A DNA stretch of 64,000 nucleotides from contig JAHQIY010000056.1 in NCBI GenBank assembly GCA_019054805.1, forward strand, positions 1 to 64,000, given 5' to 3'. The DNA is from Brachionus manjavacas (lineage: Eukaryota; Rotifera; Eurotatoria; Ploima; Brachionidae). Both the position numbers and the translations under genes were made by a program. The stretch's first letter is position 1. Each line of letters begins with the position of its first letter. The notes under the pieces were generated by a model, which worked only from the letters and a program-made list of their open reading frames with translations, was not told the DNA's origin and did no database searches. Positions 36,189 through 44,849 of the stretch are shown one piece after another.

Positions 36189-36477
36189 TTTTTATTCTTT
36201 TGCTTTTAAACCATTTGTTGTTAAACATTTGTACTGCCCAGTAATGATTCCAATACTTTTCAAATTGTATAAAGCCATAACAAGTGTTTAAGGTCTCGTA
36301 TAGCTCTGGGTCACCTGTATCTGGAATTTTGACAATTATTACTTTGCCTAGTTTATTGTAGAGTTTGTGTTCTCTAACCCATTTTGTAATTTGTTCGGCT
36401 AATATGAGTGATAATTGATGATGGTCTTTAACCACACGATCAATGTTTCTAACATATATGTCATAGACCAAAACCAT
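36163..36477 (-). CDS. RRM-like ORF carried by the LTR element (104 aa)
   Basis: A 104-codon frame starting MVLVYDIYVRNIDR. I read an RNA-recognition-motif fold: DIYVRNID resembles RNP2 (first strand), a helix follows (LSLILAEQITKWV), KVIIVKIPD is a second strand, CYGFIQFEKY resembles RNP1 (xYGFIxF), and WAVQMFNNKWFKSKRI resembles helix 2 plus the last strand. Length fits one RRM (80-90 residues). The aromatic residues used for RNA stacking are present in RNP1 and partly in RNP2. The gene is on the same strand as gag-pol, after a 740-bp noncoding spacer. It may bind element RNA. Assignment is by eye, without a profile search. Confidence 0.6.
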   Translation of the reverse strand: MVLVYDIYVRNIDRVVKDHHQLSLILAEQITKWVREHKLYNKLGKVIIVKIPDTGDPELYETLNTCYGFIQFEKYWNHYWAVQMFNNKWFKSKRIKNGCKQKTE

Positions 36478-36860
36478 TTTATAGTATTATTATTTTTTTT
36501 TTTTTTTATTTTTGAATAAATGAACAAAATAATTTTTGGGGAGAAAAGAAAATTTAGATGCTTTTAAAAATTTTTACACGTGAAAGAGGAGAATATAGTT
36601 TTTTTTTTTAAACACTGTAATTTTAGAATTACTAGAGGTTAGACAATTAGACTACATGTATAAAGAGGAATGATATTTTACAAACTAGATTGTTGATTTT
36701 TTTTTTTTTTCTTTTTTAGAGTAGAAAATCGTTTAAATAAGAGTGTAGAACGAGGGGTATGACTAAAAAAAAATTTAAATCATTCATTTATGTGACTAGA
36801 ATAAAATAGTTTGGTATTGACTACTTTTTAAGTATTGCAATTATATGTTGTGTTTAACAG

Positions 36861-36898
<38 letters not shown>

Positions 36899-37221
36899 AG
36901 CTATATATAAAACTGCAACTTGAAAGAAAAAATTTTTTTATACAATAGTTAGACTGATGATGTTGAAAGAGAGAGAGAGAAAAAAAAATACAATACAGAA
37001 TTAAAATTTTGATTGATATTTAGTAAAGTTTTGGTTTAGAATTATAAAAAATAATAAAAAATAGCAAGTTTTCAGCGTGTTGGCTACAGTGCCTAGTATT
37101 GTTTTGAAAATATATGTGAAATCAAGAAAAGATATTTTTATCTTTTTGTTTTATTTTTTACAATAAATTAAAAACCGTAGATGGTTCAAAAAATAAAAAT
37201 TCTTGATAAATAATATTTAAA
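36478..37221. other. Noncoding spacer inside LTR element with poly(T) and GA run
   Basis: Between the Pol C-terminus and the extra ORFs. It contains a 34-T run at 36864-36897 (poly(A) on the element strand), several shorter T runs and a GA dinucleotide run near 36969-36981. No coding pattern. It could hold a promoter or splice signals for the downstream ORFs. A poly(A) run here would also fit an RNA-mediated capture of the flanking segment. Confidence 0.5.
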
Positions 37222-38560
37222 TGCCAAGAAAATTAATTAAAATTTAAGTCTATCTGGTGGTTTACGTGGTCTTAATGACCTGCGTGGGGGTAATCTAGGA
37301 GTACTCACAGCTTTATTTGTGTCTGTTTTATTTGTTTGATCCACACCAGTATTCATTACTCTTTGTTGATTATCCATCTGTACATTCGGTACATTATTTA
37401 CGTTAGTATTTTGGAGTGCACTTGTCGATACATTTTTAATGGACCATTTCGGATCAAGCGGTTTTTTGTGTACTTTCTTTTACGCTTGGTGCTTTTGTTT
37501 TGTATAATGGTCTTTTTGGAAGATGTGCCACCACTTGAGTAACTAGATGATTCTTCAGTATTAACTGGAGATTTTTCTGGCTCACTATCATTAGACAGTT
37601 CATCCTCAGACTCATTTTGCGATTCGCCACTCAGGATAATTTGATTATTTGTTGTCTGATCAACGTTTTTCCATCGAGCATTTTTTTGGATTTTTCTTAT
37701 AGGCTCTCTTTTTCTGGACTGGCTCTTCATCTTTTCTTCCTTGATTTTTGGCAGGGTCAGACCGGAATGAAAGTACATTTTTAACCTATTTTTTGTGAAC
37801 TTGTTTAGTCTTAGCTCGAGGATTAGAGGCCAATTTTATCAAGTAGTCACACTTGTTTTCATTCACACCAGTGATTACAAAAGGACCATAGTACTTGTGA
37901 GCAATGCCTTGAGATAGACCCTTTTTCAAGTCAGGGTGGTCACACAAAACCATGTCACCGACTTTATACTCGAATTTTTTGATTTGACGATCAAAATTGA
38001 TTTTTGCTTTGTCCATTCGAATATTACGATTGGTTTCAGCAATTTGAAAGCTATTTTTAAGCTTTTTCTTTTAATTCTTTTAAATAGTCAGATGCTATTT
38101 GTGGGAGTTTGGCTTCATAGGAGTCCATGACATCTTTGAGCACAGTAACTTCGCCATGTTGGTTATTTAAAATTCTATAATTTTCCAAAATTGGAGCACG
38201 TTCAAGTACTGTATTTTGAGGGGAAATGATATCAATTGGGATCCGTGGTTTTCGCCCAAACATCATTTCAAATGGGACTTGTTGAGTAGACATGTGTTTC
38301 GACGTATTATATGCGAATGCATAGGCGTTTAAGTTTAGGTCCCATGAGTTTTGCTCTGCATCAATGTATTTCTTAATCATCATTTTGAGAGTTTGAATGG
38401 AACGTTCACTTTGGCCATCACATTGTGGATGAAACGGTGTCGTTTTCAAGCGACGGATGTCTAAATATTCGTAGACAATATCAAGTAGTTTTGATTGGAA
38501 TTGTTTTTTAAATTTGAATTCGGTCCATTTGTCAAAATTGTTTGTTTACTTTCAACTGGA
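37222..38560 (-). pseudogene. Integrase and Pol C-terminal tail of the non-autonomous element
   Basis: On the minus strand, 38560-38057 gives the C-terminal half of the integrase core (TTPFHPQCDGQSERSIQTLK, with the catalytic Glu in QSER, then FEMMFGRKPRIP). 38016-37786 gives the SH3-like part (VGDMVLCDHPDLKKG, YYGPFVITGV). 37778-37222 gives a charged tail ending PPRRSLRPRKPPDRLKF and TAA, as in many Ty3/gypsy Pol proteins. Frames shift at A-runs near 38050, 37790 and 37440. The first catalytic Asp and the zinc finger are absent because an internal deletion joins gag to integrase near 38560. Confidence 0.8.
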
Positions 38561-38569
38561 ATTTCAGGA

Positions 38570-39688
38570 GTCAAATTTGGTTTGAAAGTTACATTATTGC
38601 GATTTTGATAATTTTGGGGTGGCTTCGGAAAGGGTCGAAGTTGACTTTGATACTCAGCCGATGGTGTGAATCTTCGATTTTGGCTATTCAAATTACGCTT
38701 TTGCGAAGTCACTATCGCTTGTGGTTAAACGCTCACTTGTAGCTGCGTTTGGATTTTTATTAGGTTTGTCATAACCTTCATGTTTACACTCTGTGTAATT
38801 TATTAAGTCGTTTATCGTGAACGCTTTTTCTTTATTTAAGTTTTTCATTTTGTGCATTTTAGTCCTCGCTTCTTCTCGTAGGCGAGTGTCGTTGAGTCCT
38901 TCAACAAACCTTCCTTGCATCAATTTATCGCAGTCATTTGAATCACTTGTATTTGGGAACAATGAATGTACCATTTTGATAATATTGTTGCCAAAGTCAC
39001 GTATTGATTGATTTAAACCTTGTTTATAGTCACTAAACGTTAACCAATTCACTGTAATTTCTTTATCAACTTTGTTCACTGTAACATACGACATAAATTG
39101 ATCTTTGAAACGATTAAAACCATTCTCATGGTTACTCAATAATTCGTCAAGATTATTGAAATTTTTAGAATTGAATTGTCTATGTAGCTAATTGTAATTC
39201 GAACCCATTCGGATTTTTCGAATTCTTTGAGAAAAGATTCCATCACGGTAATCCATATTTTACCATCCATGCCTTTTTTGAAGATCTCTGGATTTTTCAA
39301 AATACTTGCAGTTACATAAGGTACTCTACTTTGAGCGTGCACGGTACTGATCCTGCTCGAGTTATCGAATTGCAAGGAATTAAAAACATTAACCCCGGAT
39401 GCAAGTGCGTTGTTGGGATTCGGCGTGACATGCCTCCCTTTTTTGAACCTCTTGTACATTAAATACGAGACGAGTAATAAAGCGATTATTGTAATTGTTT
39501 CGATTGACATTGATACCATTACAACATCAGTAATACCCAAAACGAGGTTTGATAAGTCTGTATAGACCCGGATTAAAGCGGATACGAAACGCTCATACAT
39601 CGAAACGTGTCTTCTGTAGAACAATGCTTCCGTTTTTCGAAGGAATTAAGAAAAAAATTGCAATAGCAATAAATTTAAGAAATTTCAT
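38570..39688 (-). pseudogene. Gag of the non-autonomous element, with signal-like and TM segment
   Basis: The minus-strand frame from ATG 39688 starts MKFLKFIAIAIFFLIPS, a signal-peptide-like sequence. After a frame change near 39640 comes ITIIALLLVSYLMYKRFKKG, a membrane segment with a basic stop. Then come a capsid-like part (WITVMESFLKEFEKSEWV, FKDQFMSYV, WLTFSDYKQGLNQSIRDFG, LMQGRFVEGLND) and a basic tail. Frame changes at about 39640, 39150 and 38700. No CCHC knuckle is seen; it may be in the deleted part. A membrane-targeted Gag is unusual for Ty3/gypsy. Confidence 0.65.
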
Positions 39689-39885
39689 TTTTTGAAGAAA
39701 AAGTAGAAATTTAGATTCTTAATTGAAGAAAAGATAAATAGAGCACAGTAATAACTTGATCACTGTAATGTAATTAATATTATACACGTGTTCAACTTTA
39801 ATAAACTTTTACTAAAATTGACCTGAAGCACGAGTATTAAATTTTGAAAGTGTTCGAATCTTAGTCTTTATTCATAGAAAAGAAA

Positions 39886-39905
39886 AGATCCACCTAGGGA
39901 CGCCA
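39886..39905 (-). promoter_or_regulatory. Probable primer binding site of the non-autonomous element
   Basis: Two bases inside the 5' LTR the minus strand reads TGGCGTCCCTAGGTGGATC. TGG complements a tRNA CCA end, and the position is as expected for a PBS. I could not assign the tRNA. Confidence 0.65.
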
Positions 39906-39906
39906 A

Positions 39907-40219
39907 TGTTAAAATCCTTAGTCTCTATGAAGGGTTTAGTAAGGAAATTAAACAATTAAGAGTTTTTCTTCTTTTAATATTTTATTTAATAATAATTAGG
40001 GCCACTTCTAGCCAGTAATGGAAAATCACAAAAAAAGAAAAAGAAAAAATAATTTGAGAAAAATTAATAATAATAATAATGTTTTTTATTTTTAACAAAA
40101 ACATGTTCTATTTAAGTTGCGATTTGCTTTGCATTACTGCAGCAAATCGCTTTAATTTTAACAGTTTCTAAACTAGACTGGTTGAGACAATTGTTGTAAC
40201 AATAACAAGAGTTACAACA
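39907..40219 (-). repeat. 5' LTR of the element at 34955-40219
   Basis: 313 bp, TGTT...AACA. It differs from the 3' LTR mainly by a few A/T-run lengths. The TATT target duplication follows at 40220. Confidence 0.92.
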
Positions 40220-40930
40220 TATTTGAAAATTTAAAATCTCGTTTAAGAATTGCCAGTTTGCTTTCTTAAAGTTAAATTTTTTAGCTGTAGATTTATTTTT
40301 TAAATTGATAGCCCATAGAAATTGATGCTTCGATTGGGAAATGGTCACTAGTCATGTCTTGACTATTTAAGACTTTGAAGTCGGTAATTTTGTCAATTAA
40401 TGAAGTTGAAACTAAAAAAGATCAAGAATTTCAAAGTAATTACTATTGAAAATATTGAAAGTAGGGCGCTTATCATTGATTACTGAAAAGTCTAGCTTAT
40501 TAATTATTCTTTCCAGCATTATTCCATTTTCATTTTCCCCGACGCAGCTTATTTGCTTTGTTCTAGCGTTTAGATCACCACCTAAAATGTAGTTTTTTAC
40601 ATTTATTATTAATTGTTTTAAAAAGCTCAAAGTTCAGAAGAACATTGGTTGGGTTATAAAGACTAAAAACAACTAATTAATTATTCTTTCCCAAGTATAA
40701 TTTTTTTTTATTTTTTCCTTCCATAATTAAAATAGCTACTCATCCTCCGTACTTGTTGCGTGGTTTTGCTACAAACTGATAATTCTTAAAAATAAGATAA
40801 ATATTTGCCTCACTCAAATCTATCTTTAATTCATTGAGCAAATTGAATAAAATAGGTGTTGTTTTCATTTGAAGTCGGTCCAATTTTATTGTCTTGAAAT
40901 ATGTCATTAAGTTCACTGTTTTCTTTGTCA
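40220..40930 (-). pseudogene. LINE ORF2 start and apurinic endonuclease domain, split by LTR insertion
   Basis: The minus strand shows FVAKPRNKYGG (start of a LINE endonuclease, as in ...GGGVAI), then YNPTNV, YILGGDLNARTKQ (metal-binding GDLN), LDFSVINDKRPTF, and SDHFPIEASI with the catalytic SDH, followed by FKKANWQFLNEIL. Stops and frame changes are present. The reading is cut at 40220 by the LTR element and resumes at 34954 with the expected linker, which proves the nested order. Clade not determined. Confidence 0.8.
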
Positions 40931-41996
40931 TTAGCTTGGTCTTTTATTTTTTTTCGATTCTGCTGTTTGTGAATCGTCTGAAACGCGCTTGATTTGCTTA
41001 CTTGTTTGAACATTGGAAGAGAGGTATTTTGATGACTTTAAAGATTGGTCCGTTAATTTTTCCAAATTTGAGCATATTTTTTGATCAGAATCTTTATTAA
41101 GATTAACTGAAAGAACTGGAGTATGCATACTTTTTTGACTGGACTGTGACAACAATAGAGATTCTTCATTAGTCGACTCGCTATTTGGGATCTCTGGAGT
41201 TTTGTTAATCATGTCCAATATGTTTGTTTTTGTTTGAATTGTTTCTTCTTCTTCTTCCTGAATTGCTAGTTCGCTATAGTCGATTTTTGCTCGTTCAATC
41301 GATTTTAGCCTCTCAGCTTAAGAGCATTTCTGTGTTAAATGTCCTTTTTGATTACAGTTTTCGCAAGTTTGGTTTTTAACAGGACATCTAGCAATGTTGT
41401 GACCTTCACCATTACAAAAAAAGCAATTTGTTTTTGTCCAGCAATTGAAATTACGCACTTTAATCTGTATAGAACTGTTGGACCAGTCAAATTTCTAACT
41501 AACTGATCTGATTCTTTCGGGAAGGAAATTTTTACTCGTTTCACACCGTTTTTAAATTGACTATCTTTGTACCTTTCTTCTGAAATTTGTTCAACTTTGA
41601 GTCCAGTGATTTTAACAGCATCGAAAAATTCTCGGAGTAATTCCTTGTTGAAATCATCTGGGAGAAAGTGAAATCTTAATATCGAGTACCTTCTTGTCTC
41701 TGGTAATTTTTTGGCATCTTCAAGCTTGAAGAAGTCACTTTTTATTTCGATTGAACGTTCAAAGACTTTCAGAGCGGTAAAGGCGTGTTGGAACTTTATA
41801 ATCCATATTTTGTTCGAAGATAAATTGTAAATTGCTGTAATTTCTTTAAAATTCTGAGTCTCTGAATACATATTTGAGTTGCTTAAAGATTGTTTTGTGA
41901 CTAACAGGTTTCTCCAATTTTTTGAGATTTAGTTTGACTGAATTCTTAAAATTCCAACGTTGAATTTCGTTTGGGTTCGCTTGCGAACTTTCCATT
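40931..41996 (-). pseudogene. LINE ORF1 with two CCHC zinc knuckles
   Basis: Starts ATG at 41996 (MESSQANPNEIQRWNF), shifts frame near 41870, and runs to 41335. In a shifted frame it then gives CFFCNGEGHNIARC and CENCNQKGHLTQKC, two CX2CX4HX4C knuckles typical of LINE ORF1 nucleic-acid chaperones. A stop separates this from a Ser/Lys-rich tail (41320-40931). It precedes the endonuclease directly. Frame changes may be assembly indels or decay. Confidence 0.75.
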
Positions 41997-42104
41997 TAAA
42001 ATTTAGCTTTTAGATCACGTGATGACGCTATAATTTAAGATCAAGATTGCTAAGCCAAAAGACGAATTTGCAATATTTGCAAATTTTTTATATTATTATC
42101 GGTT
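41997..42104 (-). other. 5' flank of LINE, interrupted by the young LTR element
   Basis: Short noncoding sequence between LINE ORF1 and the LTR at 42105. It contains TTTGCAATATTTGCAAA, a near-perfect palindrome, at about 42068-42084. The last four bases GGTT are the target duplication. Confidence 0.5.
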
Positions 42105-42468
42105 TGTTAGTCTAGGGAATTTGGCCTGAATACCTTCGATTAACTTCAGAGGAGATAGAATGAAGACAAAGAACAAAATCGTGTTGATTAAACGTTTATT
42201 ATTATTTTAAAGTAAATAGGAAAAATACAAGTTAAAAAGCTCCCCTCTTTAAGAATTACAACTTCTATTTATATTCAGTAGTTGTATCTTAAAAAGGTCA
42301 TTAATCATAAAGAATCTAAATAAAGATAAGTTGTGAATTAAATCGGTCATAAAGATTTATGACATATGATAAATGATTCATAAAAACATAAAGATAAAAT
42401 CTAGATAAGTTGAGAAAATTGATAAGGTTAATTTAAATAATTGAAACGGTTATTTTCACACCGTAACA
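42105..42468 (-). repeat. 3' LTR of young Ty3/gypsy element
   Basis: 364 bp with TGTTA/TAACA ends. Identical to 49541-49904. Confidence 0.97.
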
Positions 42469-42482
42469 TTACCCCCTTTGAA
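42469..42482 (-). promoter_or_regulatory. Polypurine tract of young element
   Basis: The minus strand reads CAAAGGGGGTAA directly before the 3' LTR, a standard polypurine primer for plus-strand DNA synthesis. Confidence 0.88.
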
Positions 42483-42533
42483 AATAATCATTCGTCCTCG
42501 AATGGACTAAACAAGGGTAGATTATTTATAGCA

Positions 42534-44450
42534 TTAATTTGTTGAAAAAATTAGTTTATTTGTGATTGAGTCCAAACTTTCTTCGCTAATTTCTTGATTT
42601 TGAATATTGGGCTCAACATTTATTTTTTCTTTTGAAATTGTAATCATTTCTATTTGTTCATTTGCACCATTCTTTTGATTTTCTGTAAATTCAGATTTTC
42701 GCTGTTTTTCTAAATTGTTAGAAAATTTGTTTTTCTCTGAATTTAATGTCCAGTATGGAAACATTTGACACAGAAATTGCATCCTAGGTATAAAAGAAGT
42801 AATATGAGAATACTAGTACAGATTAACGCAATAATTCCAAATGTTTTCGTAAAAATCATATTTAAATTATTCTTTATTTCCAATTTTGTTTCGATGACGT
42901 TCGCTTTGATATTAGAAGTGTCTGACGAATGTGAATACCAAGTACCAGCCGACATTTCATGATTTACTATTTCTTGAAACGTTGATAGAAGATCTATTCC
43001 ATCAAGCAATAGTGGATTATGATGAACGTTTAATTCTTTTATCTTATTTTCCAAGTAATCAAAATTAAAAAATTGAATTTTTGAATTAGGTACAACACTA
43101 GATTGAAAATTTTTTCTAACAATAGTGTAGTTTTGGTTTACCAATTGTATATATTGTATGACTCTATTACAATGTACAAGATTAGATACTTGCCTAATAA
43201 TATTGTTATAAGTTAAAAATCCTGTTTTTGACGAATTTTTTATATTAAAAATTATAGGTTGATCTGTAAAGCACTGCGAAGTATTTCCATTGCGTGTATC
43301 CGTCAAAATTTCTATTTCGCTTACAGACAAACAGTCCGCTTTATAAATTGTACCCATAGTAGTGTAGAAGGTAATTGAACTTCCATCTTTAAGAAAATGT
43401 GTAAGATATTTGTCTTCATTTTTTGAAAAAGGTTAAGCGTCGATTTAAAATTTAAACATTCGTTAAAAGAATTTCATTTTTTTGTTTTATATCTTCGAAA
43501 ACTCTATAGTCATTGTCAGCAAGTAACAATTCTTTCATTTCTTCTACAGTTGAACTCTGAGGTACTTTGTTATTTATATCTTGGTTAATTTTTCTACTCA
43601 GATAAATTCCTTCAACTGTTGTTAAGACTGAGATATTACAAATTAATTGAATTCCGGAAGCTTGAACTGCTAAATGTGATTCACTTATTAAAATATCGCT
43701 ATCTCTTTCAAATTTGAAATCTTCCAACGTGATTTTGTATAGTGGGCATTCGTGATAAACAGTTTTATCCCATATTATAATGGAATCATGAAGATAACAA
43801 AAAGATCTTTCGCTTGACATTTTAAACCGAATAAATGATCAAATTGATTTTTAGCTGTTATTAATTTTGGTGAGAAAGAACAAGAAAATGTTTCGCTTTT
43901 TCTTTCATTTAACCATGAAAATATTGCTTTTGGATTAGCAGAATAAGTACAATATTCAGCATCACAATTCATAGGCGATTCTCTGCATTTTCTAGTAATA
44001 ATCATTATTTTGCATTCATCGTTAGTTAGTTTCACAGGTTCTGTTCTGAGTGATTCAAATTTTTCACCCCAAAACGACATTGATGTAACTAAAATATGTT
44101 TTTTCATTAAGCAATGATATCCATTTCCATAAACTTGGTGTTCCAATTTTCCTAAAACATTTAGTTTTATTTTCGAACTGACAACATTTTGGTTAGATTT
44201 CAATTCAAAATACTTATTCAATATGTGATTAGTATTTTTGGGTTTAGTTTTACATAGTGAATTTAGATCAACAATCTTTCTATGATAAGAATGCGAACAT
44301 AACATAAAACTACCGTTTACATTTATCCCTTTTATTTTATTTACATTTTCAGTGAATATTGAAGGAATAATGCTAAACAAAAGTAAAAAACTTACAAAAA
44401 ATGCTTTGTTTAATGTACATTTTCGCTTTGGACGTTGAGATTTAGCGAAT
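42534..44450 (-). CDS. Env-like glycoprotein gene of young Ty3/gypsy element, frame-interrupted
   Basis: It follows the chromodomain in the same open frame, with no stop between. The putative signal segment is AFFVSFLLLFSIIPSIF (about 44410-44360). The ectodomain is Cys-rich, with pairs such as MLCSHS, MNCDAEYC and HECPLY. A membrane anchor (IIALICTSILILLLLYLGC) lies at about 42860-42790, then a short Cys-rich and charged tail to 42534. Frame changes lie near 43800, 43400 and 42780. The order (signal, Cys-rich ectodomain, C-terminal TM) is that of a type I viral envelope protein. I cannot assign the fusion-protein class. The lack of a separate start suggests expression by splicing or processing from a polyprotein. 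Related fragments are at 27100-28585 and 1076-2585. Confidence 0.75.
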
Positions 44451-44849
44451 TGTAATCCTGATTTATAATCGTTTATTAGTTTAAGGTTGTTAAAATACTT
44501 TTCGGGAATCCAAGATGATTCCGATAATGGAAGATTTTTCCATTTTACAAGATAAAGAATATCGTTATCGATTATTTTATGCTTTTGAATTCTTTCAATT
44601 TCGGCACTCTCTACTGGAAGAGACGAATCGTCTTCCACCAATTTAATTTTATGTCTCGGATAAGAGTCCTTTAAAGTTTCGTTAAGAGCATTCTTAATAA
44701 TATAATTACCACGTTTGGTGTGACCTGATACTTTATATGGTCCCTTGAACCTTGGTTCTAATTTATTAAGAAGTCCTTCGCATTTTAAGAATACAGTTTT
44801 TCCAATGTCAATTCGTTTCTCAACAATATTAGTAGATTTATTTTGTGTT
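44451..44849 (-). CDS. Integrase C-terminal region and chromodomain of young element
   Basis: In the frame after a single-base shift at about 44880, the minus strand gives the integrase SH3-like part (GKTVFLKCEGLLNKLEPRFK, GPYKVSGHTKRGNY). It then gives a chromodomain (IERIQKHKII...LYLVKWKNLPLSESSWIPEKY) at about 44610-44480. The chromodomain aromatic/W-K-W core is present. In chromoviruses this domain reads histone marks to steer integration. It runs straight into the env-like reading frame. Confidence 0.85.

Larger units (their letters stand above)
34955..40219 (-). mobile_element. Non-autonomous Ty3/gypsy-type LTR element with extra 3' ORFs
   Basis: Minus-strand element bounded by LTRs of 313 and 318 bp (TGTT...AACA), with TATT flanking both sides (34951-34954 and 40220-40223). 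Order on the minus strand: 5' LTR, PBS, membrane-type gag, integrase (protease, RT and RNase H absent), Pol tail ending in a basic Pro-rich C-terminus, a long A/T-rich spacer, an RRM-like ORF, a coiled-coil ORF, PPT, 3' LTR. It is inserted in a LINE. LTR differences are mainly homopolymer lengths, so insertion was probably recent. Confidence 0.9.

Noticed and set aside
36864-36897. 34-T run as a LINE poly(A) tail marking a separate retrotransposed copy
   Set aside because: No target duplication or LINE 3' end is recognisable next to it. It may simply be a microsatellite in the spacer, so only the run itself is noted.
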